A DNA stretch of 64,000 bases. Origin: Agroathelia rolfsii. Taxonomy: Eukaryota > Basidiomycota > Agaricomycetes > Amylocorticiales > Amylocorticiaceae. The position numbers and the translations under genes are program-made. Location: the NCBI GenBank assembly GCA_018343915.1, contig JABRWF010000001.1, forward strand, positions 1,612,001-1,676,000, written 5' to 3'. Under the pieces are notes generated by a model, which saw only the letters and a program-made list of their open reading frames with translations, ran no database searches and was not told where the DNA came from. This document shows, piece by piece, positions 1 to 11,983 of the stretch; positions within the stretch are counted from its first letter, which is position 1, and each line of letters opens with the position of its first letter.

Positions 1-1270
1 AGAGAGGTTGGCGAATGCTGCAATCGAACTTGTTCAGCTGGCTCAGGTCCACCCGGGACAGGGAAAGGAGTGTCGCCCGCGCGATATCAATCGGATGGTC
101 GCGGTGCCAGGTATTGGAGAATATTAGTGACTCGTCGTCAGGCGGATCGTGAATGTAGGTGAGTACTCGCTTGTCTATGATCGAGCAGGCGCCTATGCTA
201 ACGGTGACCGGTGGTTTGTGTCGACTAACGAGCTGCGCACATGTGCGGAGGAGGTAAACCATCGTGCTTTCGTCGCTAGTCGAGATGTTAAGCGTGATTG
301 ATTCGATGTTGGGGAGCGTGGTGGGGTTGATCATCTTCTTGGCCAGCGCCGCTCCCTCCGACCAAACACGGAAGACTTTCAGATGTGTCATCGTCAGGTG
401 AGAAGGCATGATGCCTTCACCCTGCGCGTCGTCCGTGATAACGTTGAGAAGTTCCAGGGTTTGGATGTTTGGGGAGCGTTCTAGCACGGCGTGAATTTGG
501 GCGACAGTGGTCTTGTGAGTTCGAAGCAAGCTTCCGGTAAGACTGAGAGATGTTAGATTGTTCAGCTCGACCCTATTCCAATCAAAACCACAAGAGACTA
601 AGAAGATATCCTGGACGTGATTTAGATTCTCGGGACGCGGGAGTGTATACGACCGTGCTGGGGATCCCTCGATAAAACCATCCGGAAAGGAAAGGTGCAA
701 AGATGTTAAATAGGGCATGTCTGAATCCAGCATTTTCATGACCGTCATGCCATTGATACTATATCTGTGCGTGTGTAAGCAGATCTTCTTAACCCTTCCC
801 ATGTGTGCCGAGATCAAGGCTCGTATGTCATCACTGAGTAGCATGTGGGCAATAATGTTTCTATCAAGGGCAATAGGAAGGCTTCCAGATCTCTCTAAAA
901 AAGTCTCGATACCGCCAATTTTCCTCGGGAAGCCATCAGTCCAGAGAGAGGGGTTGGAAAGGGCGACACCACGCCAGTAGCTGCAAATATGTGAGACGCA
1001 TAGGACCCACTTCACAGTATGACCATGGTTATGTATCTGAGGGTTAGATATCATAGGGAGTGTCATCATGTTCTTAATGTAGCAGAATACATTGGAGAGA
1101 ACTTCGGGAGGAAGTCTTGCGTTGATGAGCGCCTTCATGTTGCGATGCATCTCGAGCTGACGCAATTTTTGACGGAGCTTGACGATATCACTGTCGATTA
1201 CATCGCGCTCCTTTGCAAGCTGCTGAGCCAGAGAGACCGTATCTTCTGGGTGATTTCTTGCGTTGGGCAT
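1..1270 (-). CDS. F-box-like protein, 3' end cut by window edge
   Basis: One open frame runs from the ATG at 1270 leftwards to the window edge (423 codons) without a stop. After a short coiled N-terminus come the F-box core (ALINARLPPEVLSNVF), the family signature WVLCVSHICSYWRGVALSNPSLWTDGFP, and then ETFLERSGSLPIALD, followed by irregular leucine-rich segments. Such proteins usually act as substrate adaptors of SCF ubiquitin ligases: the F-box binds Skp1 and the C-terminal part binds a target. The target is unknown. The arrangement matches the intact copies at 6355-8112, 45749-47545 and 49982-51820, which are close to 600 residues, so about 170 residues lie outside the window. No frameshift is visible in the part present. 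Confidence 0.8.
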   Translation of the reverse strand, partial: MPNARNHPEDTVSLAQQLAKERDVIDSDIVKLRQKLRQLEMHRNMKALINARLPPEVLSNVFCYIKNMMTLPMISNPQIHNHGHTVKWVLCVSHICSYWRGVALSNPSLWTDGFPRKIGGIETFLERSGSLPIALDRNIIAHMLLSDDIRALISAHMGRVKKICLHTHRYSINGMTVMKMLDSDMPYLTSLHLSFPDGFIEGSPARSYTLPRPENLNHVQDIFLVSCGFDWNRVELNNLTSLSLTGSLLRTHKTTVAQIHAVLERSPNIQTLELLNVITDDAQGEGIMPSHLTMTHLKVFRVWSEGAALAKKMINPTTLPNIESITLNISTSDESTMVYLLRTCAQLVSRHKPPVTVSIGACSIIDKRVLTYIHDPPDDESLIFSNTWHRDHPIDIARATLLSLSRVDLSQLNKFDCSIRQPL

Positions 1271-1962
1271 TATTCTAGGGATAGTGCACATTCGTGAGGA
1301 TGATTCGGTTATGCGTATCGTATCCAAACCAACTCACGCCTATTGAGGCCACATGTAGCCCGCTATGGACTTGAGTAGTAAATATGCCAGATTGTATGAT
1401 GCAAGCAATCAAAGAGATATAATAGCTGCTAACAAAGATGCAAAGTAATTGTAGTGATTATGGTGGTAGTTGGGTTACATGCAGTATATTCTGTTTGTGA
1501 TTGCGCTAATCAGACAAATCGACATGTTCTCAGTCTACTACGAAATGAAGAGATGATGCCAAGACGGGCCTTGTTCCTAAAACACCCGTCTTTCATATAC
1601 TGATCCGTGTGTCGAGACAAGCACAAGACCAGGTTAGTGGTATCGAATCACACTAGTCCACCGTCCCATAGTGAAATAGTATCCAATAAGAATATGTACG
1701 AGTTCAACTCAACCAAGGAATGTAATGAGATAAGTACATTATATGAAATATAAGACAAAAGAAAAGAACAACAGAAAGAGTATGCCAGTGTGTATAAATT
1801 GAATAGGTAGATGTATCCCCCCTTTTGAACGGGAGAAAAAAATGAATGGATTGGGATGTGGAGGGTTATGGATTTCATGTTATTGTGAGTGTCCATGAAT
1901 GGATGATAGCGTTCCAAGCGTTCATTTGGAACCGAAAAGTGGGAGAGGAAAGACAGGAATTG
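1271..1962. other. Intergenic, no gene seen
   Basis: AT-rich spacer between the F-box gene start and the 3' end of the glycosyltransferase gene. The short frames here carry no recognisable domain and no plausible splice structure. Confidence 0.5.
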
Positions 1963-4309
1963 CTATTGCTCTAATTCAAGTTCAGTGAATTCTTGGCCTT
2001 CGAGAAGAGCCATGGCCGTTTGCAAAAACCACATGTGCTTTTTGATGAAGTGGACTACGATTGTTCCACCTAGTCTCTTGCCCTCGTACCGCCGCCGCCG
2101 CCCCTCACGATATCGCCATGCATGATTCACAGACATTGGTCCATCTGGATACATGTCAGATGAAGATGAACAAATAGCAAAACGAGATGAATCCTCACTC
2201 TCTTTGAGTTTCGACACCTCGCTACCCTCTACTAATGCCTCTACAGTTTGCCAGGTGTTCAGGCCTTGTACAGGTGGAGAGTAAGTAACACCAAAAGTAG
2301 ACACAGTCGAGCGCGTCCAAGGCGCCCAAGTGGCTGCCGTAGCATTCCAGGCAGCGTACGTGCTTGTCTTGAGGTCTTCTAAAAATCCTTTTTTGACGCG
2401 TGTGACTTCGGAAGGAAACAGGAACCCATGCGAGTAACTATTAATGAATATATTTGAGTTATTAAGCTCGGTAGTGAAAATGATGGGCAAACTCACACAG
2501 TCCCGCTTCGGGGGTGATCATATATCCAGCATCGCTCACTCACCCACCGGATCTCGTTTGCTCGAGGATGTATCCGCATCCATTTAGCTGTCTGTTTGTC
2601 TTCTGCTCCCTTGGTTAGGCCTTTGACGACTGGGTCGGTAGAAACCCAGGATACGATAGGGAAGCTGAGTGCGTAGAGCTCGCCAGCCATGAACCGGTTT
2701 TTGACCAGGTATCCCCAATATATCAGCGGATCAGAGACATTTGTTGATTGCGGTGGCAGAGAGGCGGGAGCGAATAAGGAAACTTCCAAAGATGGAGGCA
2801 CGAACGCATGTGCATCTTGGGTAGGCATGATTTCCGCAGCTGAAGGCGGACGTGGAACCCCGTGTTCATGGCGCTGACGCCCAGAGTAAAGCTCCACTCT
2901 CAGGCGAGCCTCAAGCTCGGCCAGAATCAGGAAGGAATCGTCATCGACCTTGACAACAAAGTCGGGTCGGGTCCAGGGTAGGTCTTCACCTACTTGATGT
3001 AATTGCTGGGAGATTGATGGATCATGTGCTGCAAGAGAAGGAGGAGAGGCGGTATCGTTGGAATAAGAGAAATATGATGGAATGGTATATGATGAGTTTG
3101 AGGCGGCATAGAGTGGTGGTACCCAAGCGTTGGCGGCGGCCCAGGTGAAATATGCATGGCTCTTCCCAGAGTTCATGTTTTCAGGAATCGGCAGGACAAT
3201 CATGTCCTTGTACACTGAAAATAGACCAATATTATGAGTTGGCATTATTCTTTTTCATGTGGTAAAACACACTGACATTCCATCTCATGATTGATTCGTT
3301 TTTCCCAAGAACTTCTAGGTTGGCCCAGAATGAACCGGACGATGGTCCGTGATGTACCTGCCTCGTCACCCTCGCCTGCACCGTATCTACTCCTAGGGTG
3401 CCTAGCCCAGGTCGATCTGACGAGCATCCTTCTCTCAAATGCTGCATCCGAGTCCATACTAAACACTCCTATGAAGACACCGGCAGGAGGTAGGCTATCG
3501 AAATCCGGGGGAGGGAACTCTGGCGGTAATTCACCCGTGGGATCAGGGGAAGAAAGGTATGGCGCTGGTCCAGGGAGTTCAGCGTCCGGAGGCGAGTACG
3601 TAGTTGGCATAGAGCAATAAGCGCGCCATGGTAAAGGGTCTTTATCCGGATTGAGGATATACATGAGTAAGAGGGTGAGGCAGGTTGCGAAGATGGCAAA
3701 TAACAGCAATGTAAAAACCTGAAGATAATTAGATTTTAGGGAGACTAAGCACCGTGTGAGAGCACTTACAATCGTGATGGGTTGCCGAGGAAATAACGGA
3801 TGCCGCACAACTCGTCGAAGAATTCTTTTCATTTGTCTAAAAAAGCCTGCGTTCCTCCTTCTCCTTCTACTCGATCCTCTCAAGCACAGATGCCTTGTTA
3901 CACCGTTCTCTGTCCTCCAGCCAAGTGGACTGTCATCGTTGCCCAGTAGAGGCGAGCTCGGCTCGCTCTCGTCGTCCGAACTTAGAAACCCTTGATGACG
4001 TCCATCTATGTCATGGTCTGGCGGATAGAATTCCGGTAGAGGAGAGGTGGACCGAGAATAGCCCCTGCCTGAACCAATGGACAGCAGAGGCAACTGAAAA
4101 CTGAAGCTGTCACTGTTTCGATAGTCATCGTTGCGGGGCTGGGAATACTCGGTCAAAGCGATGCGGGGAGTGACATTGCTAATGACGCCATGGCGGATGG
4201 TCTGACTCGAATCATCAGAAGAAGCACTTTCATATCCATCTTCACCGGTGTCTGGCGTCGCATCCTGGTGCTGTGTGGAGGACGAGGAAGGCCATGGAAG
4301 GAGAGCCAT
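1963..4309 (-). CDS. GT31-like beta-1,3-galactosyltransferase family, type II Golgi membrane protein
   Basis: Four exons: 4309-3770, 3718-3277, 3214-2497 and 2437-1963, giving 724 residues. The introns (51, 62 and 59 bp) are GT-AG and the joined frame is continuous. The N-terminus is a Ser/Pro-rich cytosolic tail of about 180 residues. A single hydrophobic segment follows at about 181-203, interrupted in the gene by intron 1. The luminal part begins with a GT31-like motif (GVFIGVFSMDSDAAFERRMLVRSTW, here split by residue gaps in the family). It reaches the metal and nucleotide-sugar binding DxD-type motif VKVDDDSFL at about 418 and then YWGYLVKNRFMAGELYALS. The family transfers galactose or N-acetylhexosamine onto glycans in the Golgi. 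The acceptor cannot be told from sequence. The protein is longer than animal members because of the N-terminal tail and a low-complexity insert before the DDD motif. Confidence 0.85.
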
Positions 4310-4599
4310 TGCAAGGAGTGGAAGACCCGGAAGGAATGTGCGACTAGCGTACCGGAGCGGGTTACGGTAGACGAGACAACAACACTTGAGAAATATGCGC
4401 TGAAAAAAACGAAAAGAACGGCTGGTATGGGATAGAGAGTTGAATCACACTCGTGAAAATACAAAAGCAAGCATAAGAGATGCGGACAGAAATTGCCGTC
4501 GATATTCCTGGCTGTGTTTAATCCACTCGAAGTTCCCAGGGGCATGGCCCCTCCTAGTCATGTGACCATCCGTACCTTCGCAACTGTTGATCACACTCA

Positions 4600-5760
4600 T
4601 GATAGGGGCGCAGATTGCTGCGTCCGGCTGTGTAGATGACTCTTCCTACAATCCTTTTGGCAGCAGAGTTTCCATTGACGATCATCTCCATCCGGTGCTA
4701 ACAGTCAGTCAACCTAACGCAATGCGCCAGTGCTGTCATGATACCAATATCCCGATATTCCCAAGACATCAGCCAGCGTAAGTCCTATTAGAAATTAACG
4801 AATACATCTGTTATGCTCACAAAACCTGTAGAGCTGTCCTTTTCCATGTCGCTCGACGATGGAAGGTGAAAGGCCAGTCGGGGGCCGCAATACCGACATG
4901 GAAGGGCTTCTGAGACCATTAGCCGAGAAACAAAGCACTCTCTTACACGACGAACCCCTTCGAGAGCCCCAAGCCTCGGCCATGCAAATCTTGAATATAC
5001 TCGGGCTTTTCCCTGGACCCCAGATTCTTGAAATGCATCCAGTTGTTCACAACGACACACCCGAGGAGATAGCCTCGGATAAGGTCCCGAATATTCTATT
5101 TCCCGGCCTCGATGTTTTAAAATCCTATCAGACGGGCCAATACTCGCAAGATCATTAGTCAACATCACTACCACCTCGGCATTGAAAAATGCGACGCTCC
5201 AGATTTGCACTCATTGAAACGAGGTTATTTGGCCTTTTGGGCTCCGCAGCCAGGACGATTGATTGCTGAGTTGACCTGAAAGTAAATGAGGTGGCGACTG
5301 AGGCCCACCCCAACAACTCCTCGAATATATTTTCAGAGGGGCCTCTGAAGCCAACCAAGCTCGAATTGCTAATTACTGCGCTGGTGACGGCTACGAGAAT
5401 CGAATGGATATTGCTCGACTGGTGGGTCGACTTCTTCAAAGGACATCTGTCCTCAAGACGTTAGTGGTGGAAGACCTCATATATATAACTTAATCTCAGC
5501 CCTGACGTCTCAAGAGCATACAGAATCGGCGAGAGCTGCTCCCAATAACAAATGATTTGGGTCCAGATAAGAAGAGCATAACTTCTACTACTATCCACGG
5601 ACAAAGAATCGCACCATCTTCTTTGAAATACTTACGATTCACATGGTCTGCGATATCCACGATAGATTATATCGTCGGTCATCTGACGATGATTCCCAAT
5701 CTCAAGATGGATCACCCGAGCACCTAATGCAGTGTCTCAAAATATGGTTTGGGACCAAGT
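4600..5760 (+). pseudogene. Decayed leucine-rich / F-box-type gene relic
   Basis: No long open frame exists, but several short plus-strand stretches read like leucine-rich repeat segments of the local F-box-type genes. Examples are ARLVGRLLQRTSVLKTLVVEDL near 5420-5480 (split by frame in places) and LKYLRFTWS followed by IPNLKMD near 5630-5715. They are separated by stops in all frames. No F-box core was found. This is a tentative reading based on amino-acid pattern only; it could also be chance coding-like DNA. Confidence 0.3.
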
Positions 5761-5874
5761 CAGTTCTTTTTATTTCATTATAGTCCGGATGAGCTTGAAG
5801 GCGTGTTTTGGGTAACGCGTTGAGGATCTGGAATTTAGGAGCCGATATAGTTGTATCACTATCATGAACCCGAC

Positions 5875-5888
5875 CGGGGGGGGGGGGA
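5875..5888. repeat. Poly-G run
   Basis: A run of about a dozen G after gaaccccgacc-like sequence on the plus strand, in the spacer upstream of the F-box gene. It is a slippage-prone homopolymer with no assigned role. Confidence 0.6.
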
Positions 5889-6354
5889 CGTCAATCTCAT
5901 ATCATGTAAGTAGCTTTATGCATAGTATTAGTAGTCTATGCATGATACATTGCGTAATTGACACTGACTACCGCGTCCACATGTACGAGCAGCATTATAG
6001 TATCTTCTGTGAGGTCCTCAGGAATCACGATGAATTGCATAAGCTCAGAGTTGGTGAGATCATGACCACGACATCGCGTTACGTCGTCACATTTATATAC
6101 AGCGTCGCGGTATCGCGAACGAAATTCGGACATCGACGCGATCGTACAGGAGCCCACAAGTCCCATTCCTCCAAACTGCTCATAACTAGGTCTTCTAGGT
6201 TATAAGTGATTATTTGGTAGTATCATCACGTTTTTCTGGCATGTATGTGTTTCTCGAACGCCGGTATACTCGCTGGAAAATGATGATGAACTCATGAGCG
6301 GGTGGCTATATGCTATTTTTTCTCACCAGCAGAGCACCATTCCTTCTTGAAACA

Positions 6355-8112
6355 ATGCAGAACGTCGGGATAAGTGATTCGGACGAGTTTTCTACGCAAC
6401 CTGGCCAGAAATCTCCGGAAAATGGCCATGAAAAATGTCATCTCCTGGCTCTGAATCAGCAAATGCATGGACTCTATGACCAAACCCGTCGCGACACTAC
6501 AGCGCTCATCAACATGAAGCTATCTGCGGAGATTTTATGCGAAGTGTTCTGTCATGTCAAGGCCCTCTCATACTCGAATAATCCAGGTGCACCTGGTCGC
6601 GGCGTCAGCCCGGTGAATTGGATCCAGCCTGTAACTCACGTTTGCGGCTACTGGCGCTCCATTGCACTTTCCAACCCATGCCTCTGGACAGACGGTTTTC
6701 CAGTAAACGTAACGGGCTTGGAGACATTTCTAGAAAGGTCGCAAGATCTCCCTCTCATCTTTGACAGTGATGTTACAGAGCGTATGTGGCCCAGCCTGGA
6801 CTCGGTGGCGCTCGTATTTTCGCACATAGAAAGGGCCAAGGTGCTTCGCATCAAAATACTTGATCACCCTATTATTACAGAACTCTTTACAGAGGCCATG
6901 AGCGATGACATGCCGTATTTGAATATTCTAGACATATCCATCATCTCAGCCGAGGCGGCACCGTTAACACCCATCTCGCTCCCCCAATTCGATAATTTCA
7001 GATCCATCGAGGACTTGAAACTAAGCCACTGTAGCTTTACCTTCAAAGAGGGGGTCCTGCGTGACATGACAACCCTGAGCTTAAAGGATGTCGGCCAACG
7101 GATCTCGGTCGTACAGATTTCAGACGTTTTGAGGGACTCCCCTCGTTTGCAGACTCTAGAGTTGTACCATGTGACCTATGACGATAAAGACGATCAAGGA
7201 TTCGCTCCAAAACAGCTAACTCTTCCTATACTCGAGAGCCTGCTTATCGAAAGCACAGGAACGTCTCTTGCCAAGGTGCTCATGTCGGCCGACCTTCCTA
7301 AAGTACGGGATATCACTCTTCACGTTTCTACTAGTCATCAGGCAACGATGCTCTGGCTCTTGAATACGGGTGCTCGCCTGCTGAGCTATCAGCTGCCGCG
7401 GACCATCACTGTTACAGACGCTGAATACTACCCTGATCGAAAGACCTTTACTTACTCACAACTCACCTCAAACACGCAATCTTTTCATTTCACAAACTCC
7501 TGGAACTTTGTTCCTTCCATTGATCTTGCTCTAGCGGTGCTTCTTTGCATGAAAGAATTCGACCTAAAGTTTCTTGAAGGCTTCCAGAGCAATCTGCGTC
7601 AGCCTCTGTCGCGCCAATGGTGGATGGACACCCTCGGAACGGCCAAAAGCCTCAACTTCCTGGCCATAGATAACGTCGCCTTCCCCGGCGGCTTTTTGTC
7701 TGCTCTGACCCCTGATGTGTCTGTAGTAAGGTCCGGCAGGAAGAAAAGCGGGGTCATGCTACCATCTTTGCGCTTTCTATCGATGGACAATGTGGACTTT
7801 ACCCCAGTTCCGCCGCATGTCAGTCGATCTCGCACGTCACGCCAGGACGGATCACTCATGCATCTCGAATATTGCATGAAACGACGGATGGAATGTGGCT
7901 TTAAGCAGTACCAGCTTGCCGTCGAGACCACATTTACGGACCTTCGGCGGGGCGGGGCTAACCTCCAAAAATATGTTGAAAGTTTCGTTTGCAGTGACGG
8001 TATTGTTCAGTCCTCGGACGATGAGTCAGATGAAGATATGAACATCAACGTTAAAGAAGATCTAGAGGGTTTTGTGAGATCGATGATGGGAAGCGAAACC
8101 CCATGGCCATAA
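6355..8112 (+). CDS. F-box-like protein with leucine-rich C-terminal part
   Basis: Single-exon gene of 585 residues from ATG 6355. An in-frame ATG at 6310 exists, but the MQN start matches the paralogue at 47545 and is preferred. The F-box core is LINMKLSAEILCEVF near residues 50-65. It is followed by the family signature WIQPVTHVCGYWRSIALSNP, LWTDGFP and ETFLERSQDLPLIF. The rest carries irregular leucine-rich segments and ends in an acidic tail (SSDDESDEDMNINVKEDLEG region). Family knowledge suggests a Skp1-binding adaptor of an SCF ubiquitin ligase; the substrate is unknown. The frame is intact, and this is the only plus-strand member here. It is a distant paralogue of the 45-56 kb cluster. 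Confidence 0.85.
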   Translation: MQNVGISDSDEFSTQPGQKSPENGHEKCHLLALNQQMHGLYDQTRRDTTALINMKLSAEILCEVFCHVKALSYSNNPGAPGRGVSPVNWIQPVTHVCGYWRSIALSNPCLWTDGFPVNVTGLETFLERSQDLPLIFDSDVTERMWPSLDSVALVFSHIERAKVLRIKILDHPIITELFTEAMSDDMPYLNILDISIISAEAAPLTPISLPQFDNFRSIEDLKLSHCSFTFKEGVLRDMTTLSLKDVGQRISVVQISDVLRDSPRLQTLELYHVTYDDKDDQGFAPKQLTLPILESLLIESTGTSLAKVLMSADLPKVRDITLHVSTSHQATMLWLLNTGARLLSYQLPRTITVTDAEYYPDRKTFTYSQLTSNTQSFHFTNSWNFVPSIDLALAVLLCMKEFDLKFLEGFQSNLRQPLSRQWWMDTLGTAKSLNFLAIDNVAFPGGFLSALTPDVSVVRSGRKKSGVMLPSLRFLSMDNVDFTPVPPHVSRSRTSRQDGSLMHLEYCMKRRMECGFKQYQLAVETTFTDLRRGGANLQKYVESFVCSDGIVQSSDDESDEDMNINVKEDLEGFVRSMMGSETPWP

Positions 8113-8324
8113 AAGTCATGTCTTTTTTCTTTCTTGCCGTTTTCTTGTCGCTGGATTATGATTTCTTGAACGAATATAGCAGAATCAACCAAACCAATCT
8201 ATATTTTCTTGCCCCATGTACTTCTTGCCCGTGTATTGTGTATTATCAGCAGTAGAAAAAAGCATGTATACATCAGAATCAGAGGTATAATATTAGCAAA
8301 TGTCCATCATTAAATCCCGAGAAA

Positions 8325-9888
8325 TCAATTCCAAGATCCATGGAGAGCTTGCAAAGCCATATCATTAGTATTAGTCGCATTGTACCCATCCAACTCCTCC
8401 ATCCGCGTCAGAGGCCGAGAGTCCTGCACGCGACCCAAAACCGCCTGCTTGACGCTCTTCTCCCACATCTGGAGCCACTCACCCTCGCGGAGACCGACCA
8501 GCTGCGTCGTTACGCCGCTGTCTGTCCTGCGTAGACGGGGGTTGGATGAGGAGCTGCCCCCCGTGAGATACCGCATGTCCGCCTCACTACCCACTCTGCT
8601 CATACCCTTGCCATTTACACCTTCCATGAGTAGCTCTTGTGGGTTTACCGGTTCCCAGCGCTTGAACGCGTAGGCAGCGCCGCAGACGGTCCATTGGCCA
8701 CCGCCGTGGCTGTGGAAGCGGCGGAAGAGCCAGATGAAGGGATAGACGAAGGTGATGATGGCAAGGAGCTTGATAAAGCCGTTGGAAAGTGCCCGGGAGA
8801 GTCGGTTATGCGATCGCACAGCAACCTTGTTATCGGTGAGCTCGAATTTCACGGATACGTTTCCGTGATAATAGGTTGATGAGATGAGCGAGCGGATGGC
8901 GGCTGTCAGTGAGTCGAAGTTCCATCCGTATACGACCTACATACACTCTTCAATTACTGTTAAAAAGAGACACATAGAAGATTGAGCGAACCTTGTCGTA
9001 TGTAAACTCTTTCAAGTACTTTGGGCTGTTACAGTACTCGTCTGCCCATTGACGGACGGTTTTGGACGAATTCAGCGCCACCATGCGGTCTGTAGCCATA
9101 CCACTGGGTAACTCGTCACCCTGACGTACCCACGGAGGTAAGCCCTTAGCTTCCCTCTCACTTTTCCATGCCTTGAACTCCTTCCGTGTCTTTCGTGACG
9201 CACGGTGGTATACCACTCTGCCTAATTCGTTATCAAACTCTCCGACTGTTTCACGGACCATCTGACCACGATAAGCAGGCTCAGAGTCGGCTACAGACCA
9301 TTGCACAGGTGGCCCTGGGACAAGATATGGAGTGGCATCGACGAAAAAGTCAAAGTCGGTGACTTCCTCTAGATAGGTTTCTGTGCGATGAGTTACATTG
9401 CCCTTGTTGTCGGTGGCTGATACAGTGCGCGTGCGTGTCTCATTGTGGGTACCACGACAATGCAACATAAACTTCGGAGGAGTGGCTGCTTCGGCAAGTA
9501 AAAACCGGTATAATGCCTCGCCTAGAGATGGATCAATAGTTAGCTATGCTTCTCGAAAGAAGTAATACCAAAACATGCCATCCTCGTTTAGATGCGAGTC
9601 ATGTGAGAATACCCCTGCACTATTGCGCGAGTATTCAGGCACGTAGGGTGAGAAGTCGGGTGGCGGAGCCTCTTCGTCGTCACGATAACCTGATTCTAGA
9701 TGAGACATAGTCCCGTAGTTTGCTTCGGGATCTTCGGGCACAACGCGCGCATGTCGTACACTCTCTTCAAAAGAGGGCAATGCAGGCGAGTCTCCAGCAC
9801 CATGACTACTCGTTTGACCCAGCGCAGCTGCAGGACTGGCAGGCTCATAGGCATTCTGATGCTTGTTATCAGCAGGGAAAATCATCAT
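8325..9888 (-). CDS. Conserved fungal membrane protein of unknown function
   Basis: Three exons: 9888-9579, 9521-8992 and 8936-8325, giving 483 residues. Intron 1 has a GC donor (G^GCATGT) and an AG acceptor. No GT donor nearby restores the frame to the second exon, whereas the GC donor gives HLNEDG^EALYRFLLAEA. The N-terminal third is low-complexity and acidic, with the PPPDFSPYVPEY and SHDSHLNEDG motifs. Next come RGTHNETRTRT and a DFDFFVDATPYL block. A hydrophobic segment lies in exon 3 (LLAIITFVYPFIWLF), followed by a basic/Ser C-terminal tail. This motif order is typical of a widespread uncharacterised fungal family; I know of no established function. It is divergently placed to the reductase gene at 10443. 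Confidence 0.8.
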
Positions 9889-10442
9889 GAAGCCAAGACA
9901 GATTTTTCTCAGTGATTAGGTGTTCAGACAAGAAATAGGTCGATATCCGGGCAGCATACACTGCCAGAAAACGATGGTCGTCTGAAGACTCGCAGCGCAG
10001 TGGTTCTATTTGCGGTCCAAAGTGCGAGGCACAGCAGCAGCAATTTATTCTTGATTCGGCCTCAGAAGCACATGGACTGTTGCACCGCCACCGTTGCGGT
10101 GCCACTGCACCACCACGTCACTGAGACCGGAAGCAATCCGGAATGTCGACATTCTGCGTGTTTAGTTGCCAGTGTCATCTTGTGTGCTTGTGTCTTTGTT
10201 TCGTTTTCCGTCATTACTACGCCAATTTGGCTGTAGATTAGTCATGGCCATACGAGGCCTTTTGATCTCTGTCCCCGACAAGGATGACAAACACTTGAAC
10301 TACTTCGTGACTCAGCTTCATATGTCAGCTGCGCCAGCCGCTAATTATCCTGTATAGGAATGGCATAAATGCTGGGCTCCCTTGGCTACTGGCATCATCT
10401 GCATTGTTTCCCGTAATCTCTTTCGACAAAACCTCTATCTCG
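9889..10442. promoter_or_regulatory. Shared upstream region of two divergent genes
   Basis: A 554-bp spacer between the divergent starts of the membrane protein gene (-) and the reductase gene (+). It must hold both promoters. I saw no convincing specific site. Confidence 0.4.
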
Positions 10443-11671
10443 ATGACGAACACACACAAAGCAATTGCTCTAACTTCCAAGGGCGTCTTGGAGTCCATAA
10501 GACTGCCAACCCCCAAACCTGGACCCTCTGAAGTCGTGTTCAAAGTTGAATATGCATCCTTGATCGCATTCGACGCATATCAGCTCGATCGCAACTATTT
10601 CGTCAACGGTTATCCTCACGTCTTGGGCTTCAATGGTACTGGTACCGTTATTGACGTTGGTTCTGAAGTAAAAGACCTCGTTGCTGGCGATAGGGTAAGA
10701 TAATGCAATACATATCCTATCACCATTAGCAGGCGCCCGTAAATTAACTTGGATTATTCGCCCTTTATAGGTTGCTGCCTTCACATATCAAAGTTCTACT
10801 TCCAAGAGCATGCAAGAATACGTCGCAGTATCGCGCACCGTATGCGCCAAGCTTCCGGAGGCGCTATCTCTTCAAGCTGCAACAACGATCCCAGACAACG
10901 CTGTTACTGCTTTCTTGACCGTCTTCACTCACTTCCGTCTTCCCCGCCCAGCCTCTTTCCCCGTCACCTCACCACCCGCCGATGCAAATGTACCCATACT
11001 TATATACGGAGCTGGCTCTACTGCTGGCCAATATACGATCCAAATACTCAAACTAGCAGGATATACGAATGTCATCGCGACTGCTTCTACTAGACACCAT
11101 GAATATCTCCGAGGCCTTGGTGCTGCTCATGTGTTTGACTATTCCAGCTCTAGCTTGGTGGAGGACATCCTAAAGATCACCGGAGCGGGAAGAGTGCCAT
11201 ACGCGCTGGACTCGATCACTTCTGAGGGCACGCTTTCGATCATCAGCAAAGTCGTCGCCGACGATGGTGTTGTTGCCATGCTCTTGCCTATCAAGGTGGG
11301 AAACTCCGTTACGGACGCCAGTGGAGCCGATATGGCATCCGAGCTACCTGAAGAGTGGAATCCGTTCAAAAAGAGTGTACGTTTGACTGGTGTGCGGGCT
11401 TTCACCTATCAAAATGTGAGTAATGATCCCCCCCCCCCCTTGTGATTGGATCCTGTCTTAACTAAAGAACGAAATAACACAGGATGATTATTTGACCGAG
11501 AACCTGTTGCCTAACATCATTCCTACGCTATTAAAGCTGGGACTCCAGCCGAACAGGACAAGACTGGTTGAAGGAGACCAAATCATAGATAGAGTTAGAA
11601 CGGGGCTGGATCTACTAAGGAATAATAAAGTTAGTGGGGAGAAGATTGTAATAAAGATATCGGATGATTAA
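10443..11671 (+). CDS. Medium-chain (zinc-independent) alcohol dehydrogenase / enoyl reductase-like oxidoreductase
   Basis: Exons 10443-10694, 10771-11415 and 11483-11671, giving 361 residues. The N-terminal GroES-like fold reads KPGPSEVVFKVEYASL with GFNGTGTVIDVGSEV. The nucleotide-binding part contains ILIYGAGSTAGQYTIQILKLAG, a GxGxxG-type dinucleotide-binding loop. The zinc-ligand cysteines and histidines of classical alcohol dehydrogenases are absent, so this fits the zinc-independent quinone/enoyl reductase-like members, which usually use NADPH. In fungi such genes are often described as zinc-binding dehydrogenase family toxin-like or trans-enoyl reductases; the substrate here is unknown. 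An upstream in-frame ATG at 10404 is less likely. Intron 2 begins shortly before a poly-C run. Confidence 0.85.
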
Positions 11672-11983
11672 ATTGCATGTAGTACATGTACCAGTGCATA
11701 CAGTCCGTCTTGTAATACGCTATGCTGCTTCACCAGAATCAGATAATTCAATATTCAGTCACTACTTGTTTTACTCATCAAGCCATATGTACGCGAGAAA
11801 TATTCGCTGATATAAGCATAGCAAAACACACACTTATCTTCTTACTGAATCCTCCCGAGTGTATATTCTTTCTGCCAAAACAGTGGGACACGAAGTCACA
11901 TGACCAGGCACAGCCACTCCTGCCTTCAAGTCTCCCGTGGCTTTTTCCAGTCTTGCATCCAAACAGCCACAACAGCTGCAATC
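11672..11983. other. Intergenic, tandem genes
   Basis: A 312-bp spacer between the reductase stop and the RBM39-like start. It must hold the promoter of the splicing factor gene; no specific motif was recognised. Confidence 0.4.
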
